From: Promicromonospora thailandica | GTDB taxonomy: Bacteria > Actinomycetota > Actinomycetes > Actinomycetales > Cellulomonadaceae | Direction of reading: 5' to 3' | NCBI RefSeq assembly: GCF_024171955.1 | Contig: NZ_JAMTCS010000013.1 | Coordinates: 1-64,000, forward strand | Length of the DNA: 64,000 nt | In this document: positions 49,376 through 57,690 of the stretch, piece after piece | How the letters are laid out: each line of letters begins with the position of its first letter | Position numbering within the stretch: position 1 is the first letter of the stretch | Program-made: the position numbers and the translations under genes | Notes under the pieces: model-generated | What the model was told of the DNA's origin: nothing | The model's database searches: none | The model's input: only the letters and a program-made list of their open reading frames with translations

Positions 49376-50356
49376 GTGCCGGAGACGCGCGATGTGGTGT
49401 TCGTCGTCTTCGACGGCGTCAAGATGCTGGACGTCACGGGGCCGGCCGAGGTCTTCGCCGAGGCGCGGACCCTCGGTGCCGGCTACACGCTGCGCTACGT
49501 GTCGGTCTCGGGCGGGCCGGTCCGCACGTCCATCGGCGCGCTGCTGCCCGCCGGCCCCGTGACCGACCTGTGTGACGCGGGGGACATCGACACGCTCGTC
49601 GTGCCCGGGGGTGACGATCTGGTGGGCCTGCCGGTCCCGTCCGGGCTGGTCGAGGCCGTGCGGCTGCTGCGGCCGCGGGCCCGGCGGCTGGTCTCCATCT
49701 GCACCGGTTCGTTCGTGCTCGCCGCCGCCGGGGCCCTCGACGGGCGCCGGGCCACCACCCACTGGCGGCACGCCCCGCTGCTGGACCGCGCCTACCCGGA
49801 CGTCCGGGTGGAGCGCGACGCGCTCTTCGTGGAGGACGACGGCGTGCTCACCTCGGCGGGTGTCTCGGCGGGCATCGACCTCGCCCTGGCGCTGGTCGAG
49901 CGGGACCACGGTCCCGACCTCGCCCGCGAGGTGGCCCGTGGCCTCGTGATGTTCATGCAGCGCCCGGGCGGGCAGTCGCAGTTCTCCGCGCCGCTCGCGC
50001 TGCGGGCGCCGCGTGTCCCGGCCCTGCGGGCCGTGGTCGACCTGGTGTCCGCGCAGCCGGCGCTGGAGCACACCGCCACGTCGCTGGCGGCGGCCGCCGG
50101 CGTGACGCCCCGGCACCTCGCTCGCCTCTTCCAGGCCGAGCTCGGTACGTCTCCGGCCCGGTTCGTCGAGGACACGCGCCTGGACCACGCGAAACGCCTG
50201 CTCGACGCCGGGCACGGCGTCGCCGAGGCGGCGCGGGGCGCCGGGTTCGGCAGCCCCGAGACGATGCGGCGACGGTTCGTGGCCCGGCTGGGCGTCTCGC
50301 CGAGCAGGTACCGCGCGCGGTTCTCGGCGACCGGCCCGGGGGACCGGTCCGGCTGA
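49376..50356 (+). CDS. GlxA-type regulator (DJ-1/PfpI domain plus AraC HTH)
   Basis: This 326-residue protein has an N-terminal DJ-1/PfpI-like domain with VVFVVFDGVKMLDVTGPAEV, IDTLVVPGGDD and the elbow cysteine SICTGSFVLAAAG. A C-terminal AraC double HTH follows (TATSLAAAAGVTPRHLARLF, TSPARFVEDTRLDHAKRLLD, AARGAGFGSPETMRRRF). These GATase1-like AraC regulators respond to small nitrogen compounds or aldehydes. AGGAGG at 49364-49369 favours GTG 49376 over GTG 49370. It follows the HD gene, which may be its target. Confidence 0.9.
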   Translation: MPETRDVVFVVFDGVKMLDVTGPAEVFAEARTLGAGYTLRYVSVSGGPVRTSIGALLPAGPVTDLCDAGDIDTLVVPGGDDLVGLPVPSGLVEAVRLLRPRARRLVSICTGSFVLAAAGALDGRRATTHWRHAPLLDRAYPDVRVERDALFVEDDGVLTSAGVSAGIDLALALVERDHGPDLAREVARGLVMFMQRPGGQSQFSAPLALRAPRVPALRAVVDLVSAQPALEHTATSLAAAAGVTPRHLARLFQAELGTSPARFVEDTRLDHAKRLLDAGHGVAEAARGAGFGSPETMRRRFVARLGVSPSRYRARFSATGPGDRSG

Positions 50357-50372
50357 GCACCCCGGCCGGCGG

Positions 50373-50867
50373 CTACCCGGCCGCGCGGTCCGGCGCCGTG
50401 TCGAGGCGCGAGCGCAGGGCTGCCGTGAGCGCCTCGACCTGGTCGAGCTGCTCCGGGGTCAGGGCATCGACGAACAGCTCCCGCACCGCGCGCAGGTGCG
50501 GCACCGACGCCGCGCGGAACGACCGCGCGCCGTGGTCGGTGAGCTCGACCTCGGCGCCGCGGAAGTCGTCCGCGCACTCGACGCGGCGCACCAGGTCGCG
50601 GTTCTCCATGCGGCGCAGGTGGTGGGACAGGCGGCTGCGTTCCCAGTCGACGGCGTCCGCCAGCTCGGAGGACCGCAGGCGGCGGCCGTCGGCCTCGCTG
50701 AGGGCCAGCAGCACCGTGTAGTCGGCGGACGTGAGCCCCGACTCCTTCTGGAGGCGGCTGGTCAGGCGGGCGTTGAGGGTCTGCGCCGTCTCGATGAAAC
50801 CGCGCCAGGCGCGCAGCTCGTCGGGCGTGGGCGACCGGCGGGCGCGGGGTCGCGTGCTGTCCGTCAC
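50373..50867 (-). CDS. MarR-family transcriptional regulator
   Basis: This 164-residue winged-helix protein has LQKESGLTSADYTVLLALSE, SSELADAVDWERSRLSHHLR, RMENRDLVRRVECADDFRGA and the wing EVELTDHGARSFRAA. The WERSRLSHHLxRME pattern is a common actinobacterial MarR subgroup. GTG 50867 is chosen because GGAGG precedes it. The divergent gene encodes a luciferase-like monooxygenase, and two identical-core palindromes lie between them, so the protein almost certainly represses both directions. Confidence 0.9.
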   Translation of the reverse strand: MTDSTRPRARRSPTPDELRAWRGFIETAQTLNARLTSRLQKESGLTSADYTVLLALSEADGRRLRSSELADAVDWERSRLSHHLRRMENRDLVRRVECADDFRGAEVELTDHGARSFRAASVPHLRAVRELFVDALTPEQLDQVEALTAALRSRLDTAPDRAAG

Positions 50868-50880
50868 GGGGACCTCCAGT

Positions 50881-50925
50881 GGTTGACGCGTCAACCATAT
50901 CGGGAGCATGATTGACGCGTCAATC
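50881..50925. promoter_or_regulatory. Twin palindromic MarR operators
   Basis: GGTTGACGCGTCAACC (50881-50896) and GATTGACGCGTCAATC (50910-50925) are both perfect 16-base palindromes with the same core TTGACGCGTCAA. Their centres are 29 bases apart, close to three helical turns, placing two dimers on the same DNA face. The first lies 14 bases before the marR start, the second 23 bases before the ATG of the monooxygenase gene. Confidence 0.8.
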
Positions 50926-50947
50926 ACTTCGGCGAGCGGGAGTTCTC

Positions 50948-52015
50948 ATGAGCGACACCTCCACGGACATCGAGTTCGGCATCGACACCTTCGGCGACCT
51001 GCCGCTGGACGACGACGGCCGGCTGGTCTCCTACGGCGAGGCGATCCGCCGCACGGTCGAGGAGGCCGTGCTCGCCGACGGCGCGGGCGTCGACGTGGTC
51101 GCCCTCGGGGAGCACCACCGGCCCGAGTTCGCCATCTCCACCCCGGAGACGGTGCTGGCCGGCATCGCGACCCGGACGTCCAACATCCGGCTCGCCTCGG
51201 GCGTGACCGTGCTGAGCTCCGACGACCCGGTGCGCGTGTTCCAGCGGTTCGCGACGGTCGACGCGCTCTCCGGCGGCCGGGCCGAGGTGATCCTCGGGCG
51301 CGGCTCGTTCACCGAGTCGTTCCCGCTGTTCGGCTACGACCTGCGCGACTACGACCAGCTCTTCGAGGAGAAGCTCGACCTGTTCGTGAAGCTCCTCGAC
51401 GAGAAGCCGGTCAGCTGGGAGGGGACGCTGCGCCCGGCGCTGCAGGACGCCGACGTCTTCCCGAAGACCGACTCCGGCCGTCTCACCACGTGGGTCGGGG
51501 TGGGCGGCTCACCGCAGTCCGTGATCCGCACCGCCCGCCACGGGCTGCGGCTCATGCTCGCGATCATCGGCGGCGCGCCCGACCGGTTCGCGCCGTACGT
51601 GGACCTGTACCGCCGCGCAGCGGACCAGTTCGGCACCACCGCCACCCCGGTGGGCATGCACTCGCCGGGCTTCGTCGCCGCGACGGACGAGGAGGCCAAG
51701 GAGCTGTTCTACCCCGGGTACAAGGTGATCCGGGACCGCATCGGCGCGCAGCGCGGCTGGCCGCCCCTGCGCCGCGACGAGTTCGACGCCGAGGTGGCGC
51801 ACGGCTCGCTCTACATCGGCTCGCCCGAGACCGTCGCCCGCAAGATGGCGGCGGCCATCCGGGCCCTCGACGTCGGCCGGTTCGACCTCATCTACTCCGC
51901 GGGCGGGGCCATGCGCGCCAGCGACCGGCTGCGTGCCGTCGAGCTGTACGGCACGCAGGTGCTGCCGATGGTCCGCGAGCTGCTCGCCGACGAGCCCGTG
52001 CCGGTGACGGCATGA
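50948..52015 (+). CDS. Luciferase-like (LLM class) flavin-dependent oxidoreductase
   Basis: This 355-residue bacterial-luciferase-fold protein begins [15 protein letters not shown]. It then has [54 protein letters not shown] and [15 protein letters not shown]. It matches the LLM family that uses FMN or F420 with O2 or other acceptors; the HHRPEF motif is typical of the group found with MarR control. ATG 50948 follows GGGAG. It is coupled by ATGA to an F420-reductase-like protein, which may supply reduced cofactor. Confidence 0.88.
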   Translation: MSDTSTDIEFGIDTFGDLPLDDDGRLVSYGEAIRRTVEEAVLADGAGVDVVALGEHHRPEFAISTPETVLAGIATRTSNIRLASGVTVLSSDDPVRVFQRFATVDALSGGRAEVILGRGSFTESFPLFGYDLRDYDQLFEEKLDLFVKLLDEKPVSWEGTLRPALQDADVFPKTDSGRLTTWVGVGGSPQSVIRTARHGLRLMLAIIGGAPDRFAPYVDLYRRAADQFGTTATPVGMHSPGFVAATDEEAKELFYPGYKVIRDRIGAQRGWPPLRRDEFDAEVAHGSLYIGSPETVARKMAAAIRALDVGRFDLIYSAGGAMRASDRLRAVELYGTQVLPMVRELLADEPVPVTA

Positions 52016-52683
52016 CCGCCCCCGTGACCGGTCCGGTGCGCACGATCGGCGTCCTCGGCGCGGGCAAGGTCGGCACGGTGCTCGCCCGCCTCGCCGTCGC
52101 GGCCGGCTACCGGGTGCTCGTGGCCGGGTCGGGCGACCCGTCCCGCATCGCGCTGACGGTCGAGGTGCTCGCCCCGGGCGCGGAGGCGGTCGACGCGACG
52201 ACGGCGGCCCGCGCGGCTGACGTCGTCGTCCTGGCCCTGCCGCTCGGCAAGCTCCCGGCCGTCCCGGCGGACGCGCTGTCCGGGCGGCTCGTGATCGACG
52301 CCATGAACCACTGGTGGGAGATCGACGGGCCCCGCGACGGGCTCCTCGCCGCCGACGTCTCCACGAGCGAGCACGTCCAGGCCGCGCTGCCCGGCACGCG
52401 CGTGGTCAAGGCCTTCAACCACATGGGGTACCACGACCTGCAGGACGGTGCCCGGCCGGCCGGCGCGCCGGGCCGCAAGGCGATCGGGATCACGGGTGAC
52501 GACCCGGCCGACGTCGCCGCCGTGGCCGCGGTCGTGGACGCGCTCGGGTTCGACCCCGTGCCCGCGGGCCCGCTCGCGCAGGGGGTCCGCATGGAGCCGG
52601 GCACGCCCGCCTTCGGCGCGAACGTCGAGGCGGAGCGGCTGCGCGAGCTGCTGGACGCCGCCCCGGAGCGGGTCGTCGTCTGA
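52012..52683 (+). CDS. NADPH-dependent F420 reductase-like/NAD(P)-binding protein
   Basis: This 223-residue Rossmann protein shows [20 protein letters not shown] (GxGxxG), [36 protein letters not shown] and [16 protein letters not shown]. This pattern is that of F420_oxidored family proteins, which exchange hydride between NADPH and F420 or act as simple NADP oxidoreductases. Coupled translation (ATGA) with the LLM monooxygenase supports a two-component oxidation module. Whether it truly binds F420 cannot be decided from sequence. Confidence 0.85.
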   Translation: MTAPVTGPVRTIGVLGAGKVGTVLARLAVAAGYRVLVAGSGDPSRIALTVEVLAPGAEAVDATTAARAADVVVLALPLGKLPAVPADALSGRLVIDAMNHWWEIDGPRDGLLAADVSTSEHVQAALPGTRVVKAFNHMGYHDLQDGARPAGAPGRKAIGITGDDPADVAAVAAVVDALGFDPVPAGPLAQGVRMEPGTPAFGANVEAERLRELLDAAPERVVV

Positions 52684-52691
52684 ACGGTGCC

Positions 52692-53864
52692 TCAGCCCGC
52701 GCACTGCCCGGTGGAGACGGGTGAGGTGAGGGCCGCGGCCTGGTCGGCGACCGGCCGCAGCTCGGCGTTCGTCATCGCGAAGCCGACGTCCGGGCTGGTC
52801 TCGGCCCGGGCGAAGACGACGCCGGCGACCTCGCCGTCCGTGGTGAGCAGCGGTCCGCCCGAGTTCCCGGGGCGCACCACGGCGGCCAGCGAGTAGACCT
52901 CCCGGTCGGCGCCGCCCCGGCCGTAGGAGTCGGGCACCATCGTGGTGCTGACGTCGATCACCCCGGCGCTGCCGGACGTGAACGGACCGCCGTAGGGGTA
53001 GCCCTGCACGACGGCGCTGTCACCCACCGAGAGCGTCGGCCCGAGGGGGAGCGGGCCCGCGGCGAGGTCGTCCACGGCGATGACCGCGAGGTCGTCGGTC
53101 GGGTCGTAGTAGACCACGCGACCCTCGCGCACCTCGCCGCCCGGCAGCTCCACCACGGGCCGGTCCACGCCTGCCACCACGTGCGCGTTGGTCACCAGGC
53201 GGTCGGCGGCCACGACGAAGCCCGACCCGGTGGAGCTCGTGCCGCACGCGTAGGCGATGCCCGAGATGCGGGCCACCGACCGCGCCGCGGCCTCCAGCTC
53301 CGGGTCGTCCAGGTCGACCACGGGCACCACCGCGTCCTGCGCCGGCACCATCAGGATGTTGAGGCGCGGCAGGCCGTCGTCGAGCACGAACGCGCGCGCC
53401 TGCGCGAGCGGGCGGCCCACCGCGGGCGGCGTCAGCTCGTCGATCGTGCGCAGCACGGCCGACGATGACACCGCGGGCGCGACGCCCGGCACACCGGTGG
53501 CACCGACCGCGTGCCCCACGAACGACAGCGCCAGGGCCACGACCCCCACGTTCGCCACGCCGCCGAGCAGGCGCTCCAGGGGGCGCAGCGACGTGCGGTC
53601 CACACCCTGCCGGAGGTTGCGGCCCAGGCCCGCACCCAGCGACGCGCCGAACAGCGGCAGCAGCACGGCCACCGCGATCGACACCGGCCCGCGCCACTGC
53701 GTGGTGGGCATCAGGTCGTTCACGGCGGGCACGGCCCAGAACACGGCGGCGCCGCCGAGCACCAGCCCGATCAGGCCGCCGAGCGTGGCCAGCAGCCCGC
53801 GGCTGAGGCCGGCCATCAGGGCGATGAAGAGCGCGAGGAGGAGCACCAGGTCGAGCAGGGACAT
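52692..53864 (-). CDS. MarP-like membrane serine protease
   Basis: This 390-residue protein has residues 1-125 forming a CvpA-like membrane domain with about four helices. Residues 195-385 form a chymotrypsin-like protease with H228 (VTNAHVVAG), D257/D258 (DPTDDLAVI) and S335 (RPGNSGGPLL). C207 and C387 occupy the positions that form the activating disulfide in Mycobacterium tuberculosis MarP, required for acid and oxidative stress resistance. The protease domain lies outside the membrane. ATG 53864 follows AAGGAG; the upstream open frame is not conserved. Confidence 0.88.
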   Translation of the reverse strand: MSLLDLVLLLALFIALMAGLSRGLLATLGGLIGLVLGGAAVFWAVPAVNDLMPTTQWRGPVSIAVAVLLPLFGASLGAGLGRNLRQGVDRTSLRPLERLLGGVANVGVVALALSFVGHAVGATGVPGVAPAVSSSAVLRTIDELTPPAVGRPLAQARAFVLDDGLPRLNILMVPAQDAVVPVVDLDDPELEAAARSVARISGIAYACGTSSTGSGFVVAADRLVTNAHVVAGVDRPVVELPGGEVREGRVVYYDPTDDLAVIAVDDLAAGPLPLGPTLSVGDSAVVQGYPYGGPFTSGSAGVIDVSTTMVPDSYGRGGADREVYSLAAVVRPGNSGGPLLTTDGEVAGVVFARAETSPDVGFAMTNAELRPVADQAAALTSPVSTGQCAG

Positions 53865-54012
53865 GAGGGCTCCTTCGACAGGGTCGGCTGGGCGCCGGCC
53901 GGGCGGTAGGAGACGACCGTAGACGGTCGACGGCCCGGGTGCGGGCGTCGACCCGCGTCCGTTCACCCGATCCGCAGATTCACGCCCAGACGTTCACAGG
54001 CGACGGTCCCGC

Positions 54013-54807
54013 TCAGGGCACGATCGAGTCCACGTAGCCGCCGTCGACCCGCACGGCCGCACCCGTCGTCGCCGAGGCGAGCGGCGAGCTGAGGTAGGCC
54101 ACGAGGTTCGCGATCTCCTCCGGCTCGATCAGCCGCTGCAGCAGCGACTGCGGGCGGTGCGTGCGCATGAACTCGCGCTGGGCCTCGTCCCACGGCAGCG
54201 CCGGGTCCACGAGCTCGTACACGAACTTCTCGACCCCGCCCGTGTGCGTGGGACCCGCGATCACCGAGTTGACCGTCACGCCCGTGCCCGCCGCCTCCTT
54301 CGCGAAACCCCGTGAGACGCCCAGCAGCGCCGTCTTCGAGACGCCGTAGTGGATCATCTCGGCCGGGATCACGATGGCCGAGTCGCTCGCCACGTTCAGC
54401 ACGCGACCCCACCCGCGCGCGGTCATGCCGGGCAGCGTCGAGCGGATCAGCCGCACCGCCGCCAGCACGTTCACCTCGAAGTACCGGCGCCACTCGTCGT
54501 CGTCGATCTCCAGGGGCGGCACGCTGCCGAAGATGCCGAGGTTGTTCACCAGCACGTCGACGTCGCCGGTGGCGGCGAGCGCCTCGGTCGCGCCCTCCGC
54601 GGTGCTGACGTCGCCGGTCGCGGCCACGAGGTCCCGCTCCGGGGACTGCTCCCGCAGCTCGTCGATCGTGGCCCGCACGCCGTCCTCCCGCCGGCCGTTG
54701 ACCGCCACCCGGGCGCCGGCATCGGCCAGCGTCGCCGCGATCGCGCGGCCGATGCCCTGGGTCGAGCCGGTCACCAGGGCCGTGCGTCCCGCGAGATCGA
54801 TGCGCAT
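54013..54807 (-). CDS. SDR family oxidoreductase
   Basis: This 264-residue classical SDR shows TALVTGSTQGIGRAIAATLA (cofactor), VAATGDVSTAEG, VLVNNLGIFGS (NNxG variant NNLG), LNVASDSAIVIP (catalytic Ser), YGVSKTALLGVSRGFAKEAA (YxxxK) and a C-terminal TGAAVRVDGGYVDSIVP. The NNLG and the ADGG-like ending fit the FabG-like/3-oxoacyl reductase-type group; substrate unknown. ATG 54807 has GGAGTGTC upstream. It stands alone; 54808-55177 downstream of the next gene contains only repeats. Confidence 0.88.
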   Translation of the reverse strand: MRIDLAGRTALVTGSTQGIGRAIAATLADAGARVAVNGRREDGVRATIDELREQSPERDLVAATGDVSTAEGATEALAATGDVDVLVNNLGIFGSVPPLEIDDDEWRRYFEVNVLAAVRLIRSTLPGMTARGWGRVLNVASDSAIVIPAEMIHYGVSKTALLGVSRGFAKEAAGTGVTVNSVIAGPTHTGGVEKFVYELVDPALPWDEAQREFMRTHRPQSLLQRLIEPEEIANLVAYLSSPLASATTGAAVRVDGGYVDSIVP

Positions 54808-54914
54808 GCTGACACTCCTTGCTGTCGGGCCGAGACCTGCCGCTCCCAGGCTGCCACGCCCCCTGCCACCTGGCTCGCACAGGGCGTGGCTCGCGAGGTC
54901 GGTCCCTTGCGTTG

Positions 54915-55042
54915 AGGTCGGTCTCTTGCCCCGAGATCGGTCCATTGATGGACCGATCTCGAGACAGGGGACCGACCTGGTGAGGTTGGGGCTGCTGGTT
55001 CTCTGTGGGAGTCACAGAGTCACAGGGGGAAGGCCACCAGCA
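54915..55042. repeat. Decayed duplicate of a gene tail plus 64-base palindromic element (copy 1)
   Basis: The first 64 bases (54915-54978) match copy 2 (55101-55164) at 63 positions. They form a large hairpin with outer arms AGGTCGGTC/GACCGACCT and an inner perfect 13-base stem CGAGATCGGTCCA/TGGACCGATCTCG around TTGA. Positions 54979-55042 resemble 55165-55236, the last codons of the sigma/anti-sigma fusion gene, but carry an in-frame TGA where copy 2 has a Trp codon. A further 19-base half-arm copy precedes at 54896-54914. No gene is seen in 54808-55177. Confidence 0.75.
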
Positions 55043-55100
55043 CGGGCTGGTGAGTGTGCTCAGGGTCGCTGCGCCCCCACCCATGGGGTGGGAGTTCGCC

Positions 55101-55164
55101 AGGTCGGTCTCTTGCCCCGAGATCGGTCCATTGATGGACCGATCTCGAGACAGCGGACCGACCT
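55101..55164 (-). terminator. 64-base palindromic element after the sigma fusion gene (copy 2)
   Basis: This hairpin starts 14 bases downstream of the stop codon (55178) of the minus-strand sigma/anti-sigma fusion gene. The structure is the same as copy 1: outer 9-base arms, inner perfect 13-base stem, TTGA loop. Its position makes a transcription terminator the simplest role, though there is no T-tract. The near-identity to copy 1 in a decayed context points to recent duplication or gene conversion. Confidence 0.65.
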
Positions 55165-55177
55165 GGTGAGGCTGGGG

Positions 55178-56989
55178 TTACTGGTTGTCTGTGCGGGTCC
55201 AGCGTTCCCAGAGCCACAGGACGAAGACCACCAGCAGGAATGCCGGGACACCTGCGATGCCCAGCCGGGCGAACCAGTGCAGCAGCTCCGCGCCGACCCG
55301 GGGGCCCGACGCGTCCGTGCCGGTGGGGCCGGCCGCACCAGGCGGGGGAGCGGTGGTGCCCGACGGCGGCGCGAGGTCATCGGTGCCGGGGTCGCCCGCG
55401 TTGTCGCTGCCGTTGGAGCTGCCGTCCTCTTCCACGCCGACGGTCCCGGTGCTGCCCGTCCTGCCGGTGTCGCCCGCGGCCTGGTCCGGGGTGCCGTCGC
55501 CGATGCCCAGGCCCGCGAGCAGGTCCCGGACCGCAGCACCCACTCCGACCGGGGCAGTCTCGGCGCGTCCGGGCCCGTCCGCTGACTGCCCGTCGGCCCT
55601 GCCGCCGGATCCAGCCCCGCCGTCACTCGCCGCGTCGTCGTGCTCGGCGCCGGAGCGCGGTTCGCCGGTGGCGCCTCCAGAGGTCTCGTCCGGGGTGCCG
55701 CTCGTGCCGTCAGCGCCGTCCCCACGGGCCTGGTCATCCGTCGTGCCGGCACCTGACGCGTCGCTGCCGACGGCGGCGTCCGATCCGTCGACCGCCGGAC
55801 CGTCACCGCCCGCGCCCGCGGGGTCGTCGCCGGCCGCCGCGCCGGCTCCGCTGTCGCTGCCACCGGCAACCGTGCCGTTGTCGCTGCCCGCGGCACCGCC
55901 GCCGCTGCCGTCACCCGCGCCGTCACCCGCGCCGCCGCCACTGCCGTCGCCACTGCCGTCACCGCGGCCACCCGCGCCGCCGCCACTGCCGTCGCCACCA
56001 CCGCCCGGGCCACCGCCGGCCGCGCCACCACCGCCCGCACCGTCCGCGCCCGCTGGCGGGGCCTGGACCGACTGGGCCGCCGGAGGGTCGTCCGGCTGGA
56101 GCGCCGCCAGGGCCGCCGCGCCACCGCCGACCACAGCCGCTGCCACCGCCGCGGCGACCGCGGCCTCCTTGGTGCCGAACCTCCGCCCGCCCGCGCCGCC
56201 GCCAGACCCGCCCGCCCCACCCGCGGAACCCGCGCCCCCGCCCACCAGCCCTGCGCCGACCCCCGCACCCAGCGCACCCGTGGCCACGGCCCCCGCCACG
56301 ACGTGCTGGCCGAGGTCGCGCAGCATCCAGGACACCTCGCGCACGTCGAGGAAGGCGCGCGTGCACTCGGCGCAGCCGTCCATGTGCGCCTCGACGCGGC
56401 CGCGGCGGCGGGGGAGCAGCCGGTCCTTGAGGTAGTCGTGCATCGCGGCACGCGTGGCACGGCACTCCGGCTCGTTGACGGCCTGCGCGTGCGCGGCGGC
56501 GAAGGCACCGGCCAGGCGTTCCTCGGCGCGGCGCAGCCGCATCGTCACGGCGTGCGGCCGGACCCCGAGACCGGACGCGATCTCGCTCACCGCCCGGTCG
56601 TGCACGTGGCGCTCGACCAGGATGCGGCGGTCGTCGTCGGCCAGGTCGGCCAGGGCGGCGCGCAGCATCGCGACGTCGGCCTGTCGTTCGACGGCGGGCT
56701 CGGCGCCCTCGACCGGGGGAGCGAGGCCGTCCAGCGCGTCGTCCTCGACCGCGGTGGTGCGCCCGGCCTCGCGGGTCAGCGAGATGGCCTCGTTCATCGC
56801 GGCCCGGCGCCAGTAGGGGGCGGGGTCGGCGATGCTGCCGCCGGTGGAGACGATGCGGACCATCTTCTCCAGGGCCCGGCTGGCGGCCTCCTCGGCGTCG
56901 ACGCCGGGCACCCGGGCCATCACCGAGCGCACGACGTTCGGGCGGTGCACCACCCAGTCGTCGATCTGCAGTGCGCGTGCCGCCGTCAT
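55178..56989 (-). CDS. ECF-type sigma factor fused to zinc anti-sigma domain and membrane-spanning C-terminus
   Basis: This is a 603-residue, multi-part protein. Residues 10-75 resemble sigma region 2 (VVRSVMARVPGVDAEEAASR, YWRRAAMNEAISLTRE). Residues 104-165 resemble region 4 (LADDDRRILVERHVHDRAVS, EIASGLGVRPHAVTMRLRRA). Residues 176-220 are a ZAS-like zinc module with C176, H202, C206, C209 (HMDGCAEC). A membrane helix lies near 275-297 (AAVAAAVAAAVVGGGAAALA). About 250 Gly/Asp/Ser/Ala-rich residues follow, then a C-terminal membrane helix (IAGVPAFLLVVFVLWLWERW). ATG 56989 lies eight bases after GGGAGGGGG. Such C-terminally extended ECF factors are known in actinobacteria; self-inhibition at the membrane is inferred. 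Confidence 0.8.
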   Translation of the reverse strand: MTAARALQIDDWVVHRPNVVRSVMARVPGVDAEEAASRALEKMVRIVSTGGSIADPAPYWRRAAMNEAISLTREAGRTTAVEDDALDGLAPPVEGAEPAVERQADVAMLRAALADLADDDRRILVERHVHDRAVSEIASGLGVRPHAVTMRLRRAEERLAGAFAAAHAQAVNEPECRATRAAMHDYLKDRLLPRRRGRVEAHMDGCAECTRAFLDVREVSWMLRDLGQHVVAGAVATGALGAGVGAGLVGGGAGSAGGAGGSGGGAGGRRFGTKEAAVAAAVAAAVVGGGAAALAALQPDDPPAAQSVQAPPAGADGAGGGGAAGGGPGGGGDGSGGGAGGRGDGSGDGSGGGAGDGAGDGSGGGAAGSDNGTVAGGSDSGAGAAAGDDPAGAGGDGPAVDGSDAAVGSDASGAGTTDDQARGDGADGTSGTPDETSGGATGEPRSGAEHDDAASDGGAGSGGRADGQSADGPGRAETAPVGVGAAVRDLLAGLGIGDGTPDQAAGDTGRTGSTGTVGVEEDGSSNGSDNAGDPGTDDLAPPSGTTAPPPGAAGPTGTDASGPRVGAELLHWFARLGIAGVPAFLLVVFVLWLWERWTRTDNQ

Positions 56990-57102
56990 GCCGCGTGCCC
57001 CCCTCCCGACCGGAGATGCTTCCACCGGGGTCGGGAGGGCGCGCGACGAGCCGGACGATGTGCGTCAACGCACGTCGACGCGCCCCCGTGCGGTCGGGTG
57101 CG

Positions 57103-57615
57103 TCAGCGCCGGCGCAGCACCAGGCCGCGCACGAACGCCGCCTGGCCGGCGTGCTGCATGTCGTCGTTGACGACGCTCACGAGCCGCACGCCCAGGGTCA
57201 CCGGCGGGTTCCACGACTCGTCGACCACACGGTTCAGGTCGTCGTCCGACAGCGTGGCCAGGTAGCGCACCGTGCGGTCGTGGACGGCGTCGTGGTAGCC
57301 CACCAGGAGGTCGGCGGAGGGCACCCGGACGGCGGACACCTCGTCGGCGTCGTGCCCGTACCCGGTGTCCTCCGCCGGGAACGGCAGGCCGAACCGGCGG
57401 TCCCACCCGTCGTCGGACCAGACCTGGCTGGTGCCGGCGGCGTCGGCCACGTGGTCGTCCTGCACCCGGGTGAGGTGCCAGACGAGCCAGGCGACGGTGT
57501 TCGCGTCGTCGTCCAGGCGGAACGCGAGCTCGTCGGGCGTCAGCCCCCGGACCGCGCCGTGGACGGCCTGGCGGATCCGGCCGAATGCGTCCGTGAGCAG
57601 GTCGGTACCGTGCAT
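57103..57615 (-). CDS. DinB/DUF664 family (mycothiol-dependent) protein
   Basis: This 170-residue four-helix-bundle protein shows FGRIRQAVHGAVRGLTPDEL, NTVAWLVWHLTRVQDDHVAD (first His), VGYHDAVHDRTVRYLATLSD (His) and SVVNDDMQHAGQAAFVRGLV (third His). This three-histidine metal site and the HLTRVQDDH motif mark the DUF664/mycothiol-transferase-like DinB group, which in actinobacteria handles electrophiles with mycothiol. It stands alone, 113 bases from the sigma fusion start and 75 from the GPP34 gene, all on the minus strand. Confidence 0.85.
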   Translation of the reverse strand: MHGTDLLTDAFGRIRQAVHGAVRGLTPDELAFRLDDDANTVAWLVWHLTRVQDDHVADAAGTSQVWSDDGWDRRFGLPFPAEDTGYGHDADEVSAVRVPSADLLVGYHDAVHDRTVRYLATLSDDDLNRVVDESWNPPVTLGVRLVSVVNDDMQHAGQAAFVRGLVLRRR

Positions 57616-57690
57616 CGGGATCGTTCCTCTCGGTGGCGGGCGTCGTGCTCGCCACGATGCCACACGATCCCGTCCGCGGGTGCGACCGGG

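Noticed and set aside
54915-55164. Two near-identical palindromes considered as a minimal CRISPR array
   Set aside because: Only two copies, 122 bases between them, and the intervening sequence is a decayed gene tail; no cas genes are present.
55178-56989. C-terminal membrane segment considered as a sortase (LPXTG) cell-wall anchor
   Set aside because: No LPXTG-like motif precedes the hydrophobic segment; it is better explained as an ordinary second transmembrane helix.
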